A DNA stretch of 64,000 bases from Tillandsia leiboldiana (Eukaryota; Streptophyta; Magnoliopsida; Poales; Bromeliaceae), in NCBI GenBank assembly GCA_029204045.2, contig CM055062.1, positions 11,254,814 through 11,318,813 on the forward strand, given 5' to 3'. The notes below the pieces were generated by a model that did no database searches, was not told the DNA's origin, and saw only the letters and a program-made list of their open reading frames with translations. The position numbers were made by a program, and so were the translations under genes. Positions 10,224 to 22,026 of the stretch are shown in pieces; positions within the stretch are counted from its first letter, which is position 1; every line of letters begins with the position of its first letter.

Positions 10224-12842
10224 TTGAATAAAGTGACCATCAAGAATAAGTATCCCCTACCGCGCATTGACGACCTCTTCGATCAACTACAGGGAGCCAG
10301 CGTGTTCTCCAAGATCGACCTTCAGTCTGGTTACCACCAGTTGAGGGTGAGGGCCGAGGACATTTCCAAGACGGCTTTTCAATCTCGATACGAGCATTAT
10401 GGGTTCACGGTGATGCCATTTGGATTGACTAATGCCCCTGCCGCATTCATGGATTTAATGAATCAGCTATTTCAGCCATACTTGGACTGGTTTGTCGTGG
10501 TATTTATTGATGATATTCTGATTTACTCCCAGAGTGATGTGGAGCATGAGGAGCACTTGAGGATAGTGCTGCAACTTCTGAGAGAGAAGAAGTTGTATGC
10601 TAAGTTTAAGAAGTGCAAATTCTGGCTTCGGGAGGTTGCATTCTTCGGCCATGTGGTTTCAGCCGCAGGGGTGGCAGTGGACCCGACGAAGATTGATGTT
10701 GTTCGGGATTGGCCTAGACCAACGACAGTTACTGAGGTTCGGAGTTTCTTGGGCTTAGCAGGTTATTACCGTCGATTTGTGGAGGGCTTTGCGAAGCTCT
10801 CTACTCCCCTTACCCGACTGACTAGGAAGGAAATCAGATTCGCTCGGACTGAGCAGTGCCAGCAGAGCTTTGATGAGCTGAAGATGAGATTGATATCAGC
10901 GCCGATCCTAGCATTGTCTGTGATGGGAGAGAGATTTGTGATTTATAGTGATGCCTCCCACAGTGGTTTGGGTTGTGTACTGATGCAGCATGGTAGGGTA
11001 ATTGTTAACGCGTCGCAACAGCTGAAGGATTATGAGAAGAATTACCCTACACGTGATTTGGAGCTAGCTGTTGTAGTATTTGCATTGAAACTATGGCGAC
11101 ATTACCTTTATGGTGAGCACTGTGAGATATTTACTGACCACAAAAGTTTGAAATACTTGTTTACTCAGAAGGAGCTAAATTTGAGGCAACGCCGGTGGTT
11201 GGAATTGTTGAAGGATTATGACTTGAGTATTCAGTATCACCCCAGCAAGGCCAATGTAGTCGCAGATGCCTTGAGTAGGCGAACAATGCAGTCATTGAGT
11301 ATATTGATCACTCAGCAGATGCCACTGAGAGAGCAATTGTGGCGACTCGAGATTGAGGTTGTGTCCTCTAGGGATTCTGCAAGACTTACGTCTTTGATCT
11401 TGCAACCCACTCTATTGGACAGGAATAGAGAGAAACAGAGTGTGGACCGCTATCTTGAGAGGATTAAAGACGAGGTTCAGCATTGTCATAGTGTGGACTT
11501 TTCTATGGATGTAGTGGGAGTACTGAGGTACAGGGACCGCTTTTGTGTGCCCGTAGATTCTGAGATTCGAGAGTTGATTTTGAGAGAGGCTCATTATACA
11601 CCTTACACCCTTCACCTTGGAGGAACTAAGATGTATAGAGACTTGAGGGCATAGTTTTGGTGGAATGGCATGAAAAAGGATATTGAAAGATTTGTTGCTT
11701 ATTGTCTAACTTGTCAGCAAGTCAAAGCTGAGCACCAGGTTCCAGCCAGCAAGTTACAGAGCCTTCCAATTCCTGAATGGAAATGGAACCATATGACCAT
11801 GGACTTTATTGTTGGATTACCAAGGTCTGGAGCTGATGCTATTTGGGTGATTATGGATCGATTGACCAAATCAGCCTATTTTTTGCCCATACAGTCGAGT
11901 TGGGCTCTGGAGAGGTTAGCACAGCTGTATTTGGATGAGATTGTGAGGCTGCATGGAGTACCAGCCTCGATTGTAGCTGATAGGGACCCGAGGTTCACAT
12001 CGTATTTCTGCAAGAGCCTGCAGATAGCCTTGGGGATCCAGCTTCGTTTCAGCACGACCTTTCACCCACAGACTGATGGACAGTCTGAGTGGACCATTCA
12101 GACTCTTGAGGATATGTTGAGAGCATGTGTCCTGAGCTTTAGTGGCAGTTGGGATCGACATTTGAGATTGGCTGAGTTTGCGTACAACAATAGCTTCCAG
12201 GCGAGCATTCAGATGGCGCTATTTGAAGTATTGTATGGACGTAAATGTCGATCGCCATTATTTTGGAGTGACGTGGGTAAAAAGAAAACCTTGGGACCCA
12301 ACTGGCTATTGGAAGCTGAAGAAAATGTCAAGGTTATTCGATGACATTTGGTGACCGCCCAGAGCCGGCAGAGGAGTTATGCCGATAGGAAGTGGCGAGA
12401 CTTAAAGTTTCAGACTGGTGATCATGTTTTTCTTAAGGTCTCGCCATTTCGAGGGATACGCCGATTTAGAGTACGCAGAAAGCTTAGTCCGTGGTTTATT
12501 GGACCCTTTGAGGTACTCGAGAGGGTTGGCCCAGTGGTTTACAGAATTGCACTTCCCCCACGCCTTGCAGGAATTCATGATGTTTTCTACGTCTCAGCTT
12601 TGAGGAGATATGTTTATGATCCTTCGCACGTGATTGACTTCACTTCGCTTGAGATTGGTCAGGATCTAGGGTACGAGAAGCGCCCATTGCGGATTTTGGC
12701 TCGTGAGGTGAGAGAATTACGGAACCAGGCTATACCATACATGAAAGTGTTGCGGAGTAATCATGAGGAGTGGGAGGCTACTTGGGAGCTTGAGACGGTG
12801 ATGATGGATGCCTATCCCCACCTGTTTGAGACTCCTGGCTGA
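10224..12842 (+). pseudogene. Gypsy-1 RT, RNase H, integrase, chromodomain (broken)
   Basis: One frame throughout. RT carries [10 protein letters not shown] and the catalytic box [11 protein letters not shown]. RNase H is recognised by [15 protein letters not shown], a second acidic site in [18 protein letters not shown], and TDHKSL. Integrase has the zinc-binding H-H-C-C motif ([11 protein letters not shown] ... [11 protein letters not shown]) and the DDE residues in TMDFIVGLP, ADRDPRF and [10 protein letters not shown]. The C-terminal chromodomain-like region (RPLRILAREVRELR ... WEATWELE) places it with Tekay/Del chromoviruses. Stops lie at 11652-11654 (TAG, Gypsy-3 has CAG) and 12342-12344 (TGA, Gypsy-3 has CGA). 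It ends at 12842, 35 bp before the polypurine tract. Confidence 0.9.
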
Positions 12843-12876
12843 GGTATGTTTAGTTTTGGGAATAAAATTTTCTTTT

Positions 12877-12888
12877 AGCGGGGGAGGA
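12877..12888 (+). promoter_or_regulatory. polypurine tract of Gypsy-1
   Basis: AGCGGGGGAGGA directly precedes the 3' LTR start (TGTGATG at 12889). It primes plus-strand DNA synthesis. Confidence 0.85.
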
Positions 12889-14492
12889 TGTGATGATTCG
12901 GATCTCCGCGGTAGTTTTGTAGTGCAATCAGTGGCTTCTGGAGGCCTATGTTGTGTGATGGTGATGGTTGCGCGCAAATCGGACCTCAAAAATCAATCAG
13001 CGTGAAAATTGGATCAAGTTTGCCTATCTGGTTGCCTTCGTCAAATTTTGGAAGAGGATTTTGGCAAAATGGACATCGGATTTGGATTCAGCGAGCGAAA
13101 ACGATGAAAATCGGCTATTTACTTGTATTTTTTGGGATCCGGATGCCCAAAAACGAATTTTAGGCACTTGTTTCTGTTCCGGCCGGCCGGGCAGCTCCGG
13201 CGGCACGGCAAGCAGGCGGTGGAGCGCGGTGGTGCAGCCGCGGGCAGGCGCGAGAGAGGCCGCGGGCAGGCGCGGGCAGGGTGGGCAAGCGCGGGCAGGC
13301 CGGTCCACGGCCCATGGCGCGTGCACCGGGACCAACGAACATGAGACTCTGCCACGTGGCGGCGTGTGATTGATCAGATCGCGTGCATCACGCCGCAATC
13401 ACCGCGGCAGCGCCACATGGCGGCATGTGATTGGCCGACATCTTCCAGAAGACCCGGCGCGTAGACCGGCACGTGGACCACGACCGGCCACGTGGCGTGC
13501 GGTCATTGGCGGACGCCAGCCGCCAGGCGTGCACCAGGCGCACGAAGAAGTGGGAGTGGAACACGTGGCACGATCACAGAGTTTCGGGCGCTGCGCGGAG
13601 ACGGCTCGGATGGCTGCCACGTGGATTTGTGCGCGCACAGTAACATTCGGGCGCCCGAATCCACCCCCTTGACCCGATTGTGAAGTCTTCCTGATTTCAG
13701 CTGTAAATAGGCCATTGTGGGCTTCATTTGTGGGCTCTTTGAGATCCATTTTGGAAGTTGTTTTCAATAGTGAGTTTTTTCTTCGAGTTTTATACACTTC
13801 TTGGGGTTTTGGAGAATTTTTTGAGATCGTTTGATATTTTCCCTACCCGATCTCGCGAGTCGCAATGTTTCTTTGACATCGGTCTTTTTCGTTGATTCTT
13901 CGTCTGCAGGCTCCCTTGAGCTAAGTTCTTAGAGTTTTTCGCCGATTTTTGCTACGATGTTTCCACGACAGGAAGGCCTTCGATTTTGATATTATCACTC
14001 TGCTCTGTTTCGAGTTAATATGGGAGTTCTTGCAGTATCTTTAGACCCCCTTTTTCTGCGATACATTTCTGGATAGAGGTGAAGTAATCTTACAATTTCT
14101 CGGCCTACAGGTGGCGGAATTTAGTGTTTAAGGACTCGATTTCTATCTACACTTGGCGAGGATCGCAGCCGTATTTTTTTGAAATTTTTGGAGCGCATCT
14201 CGTAGGAGGTAATTTCTTATTTTGTAGACAGATGTGCGATAAGGTTACTGTTTTGAGTGATTTGAGCTTACCGCGATATTCGGCTTATATCTCAGTGACC
14301 GGGAGGAGTTTTCGGTTGATGTTTGGTACATTGGAATCGTGAGAACCTAAGGATCGCACCCGTTAAATTTCAGCTCTTTTGGATTCTAGACCGAAGTGCG
14401 CATCCAGGTGGGTTGCTTTCGTCTCCAAAACCGGTGGACGGTTCTCTAATTCTATATGATAGAAAGCATGCATGTTAATGTACAACTTATTT
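12889..14492 (+). repeat. Gypsy-1 3' LTR, first part
   Basis: Homologous to 4801-6380 of the 5' LTR, with scattered substitutions and indels. It breaks after ACAACTTATTT, where Gypsy-2 is inserted; TATTT (14488-14492) is the left TSD. The reading frames in the GC-rich 13190-13670 part are not genes. Confidence 0.9.
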
Positions 14493-15028
14493 TGTCACGC
14501 CCCCGGGGGTTTTTGAGTCTATCACAGCGGAAAATTGCGTGTATCTTTTTTTTTCTTTCTTAACAAGGTATTTTAAACCTCATCCCCGGTGCGTGCCAGA
14601 CCGCCACATACACAAATTCTCCCTGCCCACGGACAGAGTCTCCTTTGTATATGCACGGCGTCTCATTTACAACAACATACATCAAACACCAACCATCAAC
14701 CATACAATAGACATACATCATCAAGCGGAATATTAAAGCGGCATCAGTGTTTAGAAAGGATAAAGCCAGCGGTTGCAAAACCCGTGCCCACACGGCACTT
14801 CGTTTTGAGAAAACCTTTTCGAAGTCATTTGGTTTATCATGAAAATGTGCCGCGTAAGAAAACGTCACCAAGAAAATCGAAATATAAAAGTACACCTCAT
14901 CCACAGCGCTAAGTAATACATGTCCACGAATAATACGACCCACAAGCAAATTAACTAATTAAAGCATAAGAGAAATGAGATAATAAAAACCAAGTGTTCT
15001 GACTACGGTCCTCGCGACACAGTCTCAC

Positions 15029-15058
15029 CGCCCTCCCGGCTAACGCACCTCGTAATAC
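15029..15058 (-). other. candidate micro-exon in Gypsy-2 LTR (30 nt)
   Basis: On the minus strand, ACTCCGTGACAG precedes 30 nt that are followed by GTGAGACTG. The matching place in the solo LTR (61493-61522) is also exactly 30 nt, between TGTGACAG and GTGAGTCTG. The 5' LTR copy of Gypsy-2 is at 21858-21887. Confidence 0.45.
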
Positions 15059-15859
15059 CTGTCACGGAGTGGGTAATGTCAGTGACAAACAAAGTAGATG
15101 TCTAATAACAATAAGGAATAAGAAGCAAACCGAATACACCGGAACCATTTCGCTAAAACCCTGCACATATTAAGCTGGGCCCCAACCCCAGATTTATCAA
15201 TTAAGTTGGGCACCAACCCCAGAGTATTTGTCGGAGAGACTAAAGTCTCCCCTCGTGCGCAAACACCTTTTTGATGCATTTAACCCCTTCACGGTGCTGG
15301 TGTGCTATTCCCAGCGGGCGCGAAGGGGTCCTCACGGCTCCCACCCCTTTGTGAGGAACACGGGTCATAAGAGACCACTCTTCCGGAAAAGTACACCCAT
15401 GCGGAGGCCAATCCGCCTGTGTACGTGCAGCATCCGAAACGGATTTGCCGAGATCGGCGTGTCATGAGCACCGCGACCGAGCCGCTTCAATTGTTAGATA
15501 AAAACACAATTATGTGAAAGGTTAAACTGTCCATCTACTTTGTTAGATAAATTAAGAGCATTTTAATGACGATAGATGCACTTACTGCACTGGTTGTATT
15601 TACAGCAACCGTACCCACCTATTTGAAGAGAAATCGGAGCACCTGAATCCTTCGCGCACCCCCGCTACGCGTCTGGACCTAAAGAAAGTCCGCAAGGATA
15701 ACTATAGTCAAAAGCGTGTACTAACAGCCGAAAACACACGACCCAATTTACTCTTTTCGACGGAAAAGTCCAACACCGTCCGGGTTGACGAAACGGAAAT
15801 CCCGTGCCGCCGTCGTCGTCCGCCGGAGCCCCGCGCGGTTCGGAACCGCGCTGTGTGTC

Positions 15860-16345
15860 TCCGCGGGCGATGCCCACGCGGCGCGGTGCCCCGCGCGGGT
15901 GCTGCCCGCACGGCGGCCGCGCGGCGCCCATGCGGGCGCGGCCCCGCACGGCACCCGCGCGCGGGATTGCCCGCGCGGGTGCTGTCCGTGCGGCGGCCAT
16001 GCGGGTGCGGCCCCGCACGGCACCCGCGCGCGGAATTGCACGCGCGGGTGCTGTCCGTGCGGCGGCCACCCGGCGCTCATGCGGGTGCGGCCCCGCACGG
16101 CACCCGCGCACGGGGAGGCCCGCGCGAGGGCTGTCCGTGCGGCGGCCACCCGGCGCTCATGCGGGTGCGGCCCCGCACGGCACCCGCGCGCGGGGATGCC
16201 CGCGCGAGGGCTGTCCGTGCGGCGGCCACCCGACGCTCATGCGGGTGCGGCCCCGCACGGCACCCGCGCGCGGGGATGCCCGCACGGGGGCTGTCCGTGC
16301 GGCGGCCACGCGGCGCCCATGCGGTGCCCGCGCGGTAGCGGGTCC
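15860..16345 (-). repeat. GC-rich 80-bp tandem repeat in Gypsy-2 3' LTR
   Basis: Units start with GCGGGTGCGGCCCCGCACGG at 16001, 16081, 16161 and 16241, an exact 80-bp period, with a shorter 69-bp unit from 15932. Each unit holds strong inverted repeats (GTGCGGCCCCGCAC). It lies downstream of the TATA box, so it would be in the transcribed leader. Confidence 0.9.
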
Positions 16346-16730
16346 GCATGGGTGCCGCCCGCGACTCCCCTCCGCGCGATGCCCTAGCGGCACCTCGCGT
16401 CTCCGTCGTCCGTTCCGTGCCCTAGCATGATGGCGACGACGGTGACGGTGACGGATACGACGGAGAAACCAAGAACTCAAACAAAAGAGACGACGGAAAA
16501 ATCCCAAATAAATTATAACAATTATTTTACTAACCGAAGATCGACGGGAAGGTTGTCCGGTCGCGTTCTTGCCTTCGGTTCGATGTTCGGGAAGATCGGG
16601 CTCCTTCTCTTTCTCCTTTCCCTTTCTTCCGGTTAGGGTTCCGTCTTTTCCTTTTTCTCTCCTCACCGATTAGGGTTTTTATTTATTTCTTTTCTTTTCT
16701 TTCCGATAATCGGGATCCCTTATATAGCTC

Positions 16731-16736
16731 GTATTA
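16731..16736 (-). promoter_or_regulatory. TATA box, Gypsy-2 3' LTR
   Basis: Reads GCTATATAAGGG on the minus strand. In the promoter-bearing 5' LTR the matching place (about 44703-44710) reads CAATATAAGG, so that copy is weakened by one base. Confidence 0.5.
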
Positions 16737-17139
16737 AATCTTTAATTAATTTCCTTTTTAAATAGTACGTAAGAGAATTCTATTTTCCCTCATGGATAAT
16801 TAATTAACTAATTAGTTATCCCCTACGAGATAACCCACCTTATCTCTAACGGGTGCAAGATATTTTGCACGGATTCTGATGCATGACTTAATCACCGTAT
16901 CACTAGGAATTCCGTTCCGGGAGATCCCGATATCGGATTTCAGATCCGATCGCACCGTTGGCTTTCTTTTTCCGCGCTCTATCGCAGAAAAAATACCAGC
17001 ACCTCACAATGGCCAACTTTTAAGAATTGAATAATTTTATTTCACTTAAAGGCCTAAATGACTATATGTAAGTCAAAAATACCCCGAAAGGCCGGATCAC
17101 TACACCACTCACACTTTATAAAAAGTTTCGTCCCGAAAC

Positions 17140-17571
17140 TTAAGTACAAACCCCACTAATCAATTCGGGAAATTCTCTCATTTTCGATTCCAGTTCCCAC
17201 GTCGCCTCGCGCTCTTCGTGGTTGCTCCACTGGACCTTCACATAGGGGATAGTTCGATTGCGCAACTTCTTGTCCTCTCTTGCCAAAATCCGCACCGGCG
17301 TCTCCTCGATGCTTAAATCCTCTCGCAACTCGATGGTGGAGGCATCCAAGGCATGAGAGGGATCAGCTAGGTATTTCCGGAGCATTGAGACATGGAACAC
17401 GTTATGGACTCGTTCGAGATTCGGCGGCAGGGCTAATCGGTACGCCACCGGTCCTACGCGTTCTAGGATCTCGAACGGTCCTACGTACCTCGGGCTTAAC
17501 TTTCCCTTTATGCCGAAGCGTCGGTTCCCCTTGAAGGGCGAAACTCGGAGTAACGCGTGCTCACCCACCAT
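17140..17571 (-). pseudogene. Gypsy-2 integrase C-terminus and chromodomain
   Basis: Continues the integrase of 17584-19350 after a stop (TGA at about 17581-17583, where relatives have CGA for Arg). It shows the GPF-type region ([41 protein letters not shown]) and a chromodomain-like tail ([34 protein letters not shown]). The tail is thought to guide integration to particular chromatin in this clade. Confidence 0.9.
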
Positions 17572-17583
17572 GAACTCTAAGTC

Positions 17584-19350
17584 TCAGCGTCTGTTGTCTG
17601 CGTAGCTTTTCTGTCTGCTCTGGGCGGTCAGTAGCCTTTGCCTAATCAATCGCACCTTTGCTTCGGTCTCCTCCACCAAATCTGGGCCCAGAAACTTACG
17701 CTCACCCAAGTCGTCCCAGCATATTGGAGACCGACAGCGGCGCCCGTACAGGGCCTCGTATGGTGCCATCTGAATGCTGGCCTGGTAACTGTTATTGTAG
17801 GCAAATTCCACTAGGGGCAAACACCGTGCCCATCCTTCGCCCAGGTCTAAAACGCATGCCCGAAGCATGTCCTCCACAATTTGTATCACCCGCTCTGATT
17901 GTCCGTCGGTCTGCGGGTGAAAAGCCGTACTGAAGTGCAACTTGGTTCCCATTGCTCGCTGCAGACTCTGCCAAAAGTTTGACACAAATCGCGTGTCCCT
18001 GTCCGACGTGATGGATGTCGGCACCCCATGCAACCTTACTATCTCGTTGATGTAGGTTTGCGCCAGTCGTTCCCGCGTCCACGTCGTGTGTATGGGCAGA
18101 AAGTGGGCCGATTTCGTCAGACGGTCCACAATTACCCATATTGCATCGTGTCCCTGTGACGATCTCGGAAACCCGGTCACAAAATCCATGGTAATCATGT
18201 CCCATTTCCACTCGGGCACCGGTAGGGGTTGCAATTTTCCTGCCGGGCGCTGGTGCTCGGCCTTCACTCGTTGGCACACCAGGCAGTGTGCCACAAACCG
18301 AGTCACGTCTCCCTTCATTTTGGGCCACCAGAAGGTCTGCTTGACATCCTTGTACATCTTCGTTCCCCCGGGATGCGCTGCATATGGAGCAGTATGCGCC
18401 TCCCGCAGGATTTCCTCTTTGAGTTCCGGTAGATCCGGCACGCAGATTCGTCCCCGAAATCGTATCGTGCCGTCGGAGTTTACTGTGAAATCACCTTCTT
18501 GGTCGGCAGTTACTCTATTTCGCACCAGCTGGAGTTGGTCATCAGTCGACTGCCCCTCAAGAATTCTGTCAAGCAAGGTAGGTCTGACCACCAGTGTCAG
18601 AAGTTGTTCGACTGTACCCGCCGGTACTACTTCTAGTCTTAATCGCGAAAACTCCGCAATCAGACTATCTTGCTGGGTGATGGCACTTACCCCTGCCTTT
18701 TCGGCCTGCCCCTTACGGCTCAGGGCGTCGGCCACCACGTTTGCCTTTCCCGGGTGGTAGTGGATCGTTAAATCGTAATCCTTCAGTAGCTCGAGCCACC
18801 GTCTTTGTCGCAAATTTAACTCCTTTTGGGTGAAAAGGTACTTAAGACTTTTATGATCTGAGTACACATTGCAGTGTGCCCCATACAGGTAGTGTCTCCA
18901 AAGCTTGAGGACGAACACAACCGCTGCGAGTTCCAAATCGTGCACGGGGTAGTTTCGCTCGTATTCCTTGAGCTGCCTTGACGCATAGGCTATAACCTTT
19001 CCCCGTTGCATGAGTACTCCACCCAGTCCGTTTCGCGACGCATCGCAATACACTTCATAATCCTCCCCTGGTTCTGGCAGGGCGAGAATCGGGGCTCGCG
19101 TCAATCTATCCTTGAGCTCCTCGAAGCTCCTCTGACATTTGTCCGTCCAGATGAAGTTTTCCCCCTTTTTAGTCAAGCGGTTTAAGGGGGTGGCTATCTT
19201 GGAGAAACCCTCCACGAAGCGCCGGTAGTACCCGGCTAATCCTAGAAAGCTTCGAACCTCTGTCACCGTCGTCGGTTGGGACCAGTCCGTCACCGAATCT
19301 ATCTTCTTCGGATCGACTGCGACTCCAGCCGCTGAGATCACGTGCCCCAA
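17584..19350 (-). pseudogene. Gypsy-2 RT end, RNase H and integrase
   Basis: Starts just after a stop (TGA where relatives have CGA) that separates it from the RT at 19363-20046. RT thumb and connection ([16 protein letters not shown]) lead to RNase H ([39 protein letters not shown]) and integrase. The integrase zinc motif is present ([11 protein letters not shown] ... [11 protein letters not shown]), as are the DDE core blocks ([28 protein letters not shown]). The frame is otherwise open for 588 codons, the longest uninterrupted pol segment of the three Gypsy elements. Confidence 0.92.
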
Positions 19351-19362
19351 GAAGCCAACCTC

Positions 19363-20046
19363 TCAGAGCCAAAACTCACACTTTTTGAGTTTGGCGTAGA
19401 GTTTCTGTTCCCGTAGGGTCTGGAGGACTGTGCGTAGATGTCCTTCATGTTCCTCGTCTGTACGGGAGTAGATGAGGATATCGTCGATGAAGACCACCAC
19501 GAATAAGTCCAGGAAGGGTTTGAATACCCTGTTCGTCATGTCCATGAACACCGCCGGGGCATTCGTGAGCCCGAACGGCATTACTGTAAATTCGTAATGG
19601 CCGTAGCGAGTCCGAAAAGCCGTTTTGGGGATGTCCTCCCCCTTGACTTGGACCTGATGATAGCCCGACTGCAGGTCAATCTTTGAAAACACCGTCGCCC
19701 CCTGTAGTTGGTCGAAGAGGTCGTCGATCCTTGGCAGGGGGTACTTGTTCTTAACGGTGACCTTATTTATCTCCCGGTAGTCGATGCACAACCGGAGACT
19801 TCCGTCCTTCTTCCTCACGAACAGGACAGGCGCGCCCCAGGGTGACGCGCTAGGTCTGATGAAGCCCTTATCCAAAAGGTCCTCCAACTGTGCCTTGAGT
19901 TCCTTCAACTCCGCGAAGGCCATCCTGTACGGTGCCTTGGTGATGGGTTTGGTGCCGGGAAGTAGTTCAATAGGGAAGTCGACCTCTCGTTCCGGCGGCG
20001 CTCCGGGGAGCTCTGCCGGAAATACATCCGTGAATTCCCTTACCAC
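19363..20046 (-). pseudogene. Gypsy-2 reverse transcriptase, N-terminal part
   Basis: RT fingers and palm: [17 protein letters not shown] linker, [68 protein letters not shown] and the catalytic [11 protein letters not shown]. It ends in a stop after KKCEFWL. Upstream the reading frame does not reach a protease: the sequence 20047-20312 is unrelated filler left by a deletion. Confidence 0.92.
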
Positions 20047-20288
20047 GGGACCGCTGATCCTTATCTGGGGAGCGGCCCTGAACTACCTATCGGCCCATTG
20101 GGTCCTCGGCTGCAAGGCATAGGGTGGAACCCATTTATTCCTTGCATGGCTCTTAACGGGCCCCGAGTACACAAGGTTCTCCTATGCTTCGAAGCCCGCC
20201 CGCGCACATCGGCCGGGGAAGGCTTCGCCTAATACTTAAGGATTCTAGAGAGAGGGAGAGAGAGAGAGAGTCTAACAGGGGTAGCAGG
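20047..20288 (-). other. deletion junction of Gypsy-2 with GA-rich microsatellite
   Basis: Between gag and RT there should be about 1 kb coding for the gag C-terminus, zinc knuckles and protease. Instead there are about 240 bp with no recognisable domain and a GA run (GAGAGAGGGAGAGAGAGAGAGAG, plus strand, about 20251-20273). No flanking repeats show clearly how the deletion arose. Confidence 0.6.
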
Positions 20289-21101
20289 CTAAGGTGTAAC
20301 CGGTGTTCCTAATCTAAGAGGAAAAAGAGAAACCACAAATCTTACAAACTCCCTTTGATATTCCATGACCGAGCGGTTCCCTTGTCTAATGTTCTTCAGG
20401 TCGTCTTCCAATTGCCGCTTGACGCTATCGGAGAAGAAAGCGCCAAAAAGTTCCTCTCTAAAGGCCGTCCATGTCGGTAGCGGGTCGTTTGTAGACGGAT
20501 CCGGGCGTACCGTCTTCCACCAGATGCGTGCAATCCCTTCGAGGAAGTGGACGGCTAGTGGAACCCGCTCGTGTTCCTCCATCAGTAGGTCCTCGAAGAG
20601 TTTTTTTTCCATGGTATCTACCCATTTCTCGATGACCCATGGATCGGTCGTCTCTCCCTCAAGAGTGGGAGGGTCATGCTTCTTGAACCTAGTCAAATTC
20701 GTCCTGACCCTTTCTCGCGTCGTTCGTTGCTCCGTGATCCCTCCTACAGCGGCGGACCCCCCGAGAGTAGGGGTCGTTCCTGCCTCCCCTGCTGTCGCTC
20801 CCATCACGGGCCCCGTGGTCGTCGGAGTAGGTACATCCCTTGGGGATGGGGGCTGTTCCGTCGTCGAGCCACCCGTCCCTTGCGGTCCCGTAGTGGGTGC
20901 GGTGGCTTCGGGCGGAGGGGTCGGATCGCACTCGGCTGGCGCGGTTGCCTGTTGCTGCGTCAGGTGACGAACCTGCTCCGTCAGCGTCGCTAATTGCCCG
21001 GCCATTTCCCGTAGTTGTCGTTGGAGAAGCTGGTTCTCTGCGGTGGCCGGGGTCACTCTGTCCGCGTCCGCATTCTCGGTGGACGATCTAGTCCGGGCCA
21101 T
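20289..21101 (-). pseudogene. Gypsy-2 gag, C-terminally truncated
   Basis: Start MARTRSSTENADADRV. The acceptor-like TTTGTCTATAG lies 6 nt before the ATG, as in the other elements. A coiled stretch (LLQRQLREMAGQLATLTEQVRHLTQQQ) is followed by a Pro/Thr-rich linker, then the gag domain (HDPPTLEGETTDPWVIEKW, MEKKLFEDLLMEEHERV, ARIWWKTVRP, FREELFGAFFSDSVKRQLEDDLKN, GNRSVMEYQREF). The frame runs out at 20289 into the deletion junction, so the nucleocapsid zinc knuckles are absent. 270 codons remain. Confidence 0.9.
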
Positions 21102-21303
21102 CGTCCGCTATAGACAAAGAAACCATGTTAACCCTAAGGTTATAACCGTATCACCATGTCTTACGATTACAACTACATTACGTCCCCTTTCTCCCGTACT
21201 CTCACGTACTACGCACCTATACCTTGGTTATCTCATGTCTAATTTGCTTGTGGCACCTTACACTGTGGATGTGGATCACGTCTACTATGGTTATGGTTGT
21301 TTT

Positions 21304-21314
21304 CTCTGATACCA
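21304..21314 (-). promoter_or_regulatory. primer-binding site of Gypsy-2
   Basis: On the minus strand TGGTATCAGAG, 7 nt from the LTR end at 21322, complementary to initiator tRNA-Met. A second copy is near 30432-30442 in the duplicated segment. Confidence 0.88.
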
Positions 21315-21321
21315 TTTAATC

Positions 21322-22026
21322 TGTCACGCCCCCGGGGGTTTTTGAGTCTATCAAAGTAGAAAATTGCGTGTATCTTTTTTTTTCTTTCTTAACAAGGTAT
21401 TTTAAACCTCATCCCCGGTGCGTGCCAGACCGCCACATACACAAATTCTCCCTGCCCACGGACAGAGTCTCCTTTGTATATGCACGGCGTCTCATTTACA
21501 ACAACATACATCAAACACCAACCATCAACCATACAATAGACATACATCATCAAGCGGAATATTAAAGCGGCATCAGTGTTTAGAAAGGATAAAGCCAGCG
21601 GTTGCAAAACCCGTGCCCACACGGCACTTCGTTTTGAGAAAACCTTTTCGAAGTCATTTGGTTTATCATGAAAACGTGTCGCGTAAGAAAACGTCACCAA
21701 GAAAATCGAAATATAAAAGTACACCTCATCCACAGCGCTAAGTAATACATGTCCACGAATAATACGACCCACAAGCAAATTAACTAATTAAAGCATAAGA
21801 GAAATGAGATAATAAAAACCAAATGTTCTGACTACGGTCCTTGCGACGCAGTCTCACCGCCCTCCCGGCTAACGCACCTCGTAATACCTGTCACGGAGTG
21901 GGTAATGTCAGTGACAAACAAAGTAGATGTCCAATAACAATAAGGAATAAGAAGCAAACCGAATACACCGGAACCATTTCGCTAAAACCCTGCACATATT
22001 AAGCTGGGCCCCAACCCCAGATTTAT
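21322..22026 (-). repeat. Gypsy-2 5' LTR, first part
   Basis: Nearly identical to 14493-15197. It stops after CCAGATTTAT, where Gypsy-3 is inserted (TSD TTTAT, 22022-22026), and resumes at 43180. It carries the candidate 30-nt micro-exon at 21858-21887, whose donor would pair with the acceptor at 21108 before gag (intron about 750 nt). Confidence 0.92.

Larger units (their letters stand above)
14493..17104 (-). repeat. Gypsy-2 3' LTR (2612 bp)
   Basis: On the minus strand it runs from TGTAGTGATCCGG (17104) to GGGGGCGTGACA (14493). It has a TATATA box at 16731-16736, a very GC-rich tandem-repeat block downstream of it (about 15860-16345) and a candidate 30-nt micro-exon at 15029-15058. The long reading frames over the GC-rich block on both strands are composition effects. 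Confidence 0.92.

Noticed and set aside
14589..14912. Frames repeated at 14589-14949 and 21389-21778
   Set aside because: They are the two LTR copies of Gypsy-2, so repetition does not mean protein conservation.
15785..16430. Long open frames on both strands over the GC-rich repeat (also 43768-44370)
   Set aside because: They come from the 80-bp GC-rich tandem repeats inside an LTR, are open in several frames at once and encode only Arg/Ala/Pro-rich repeats.
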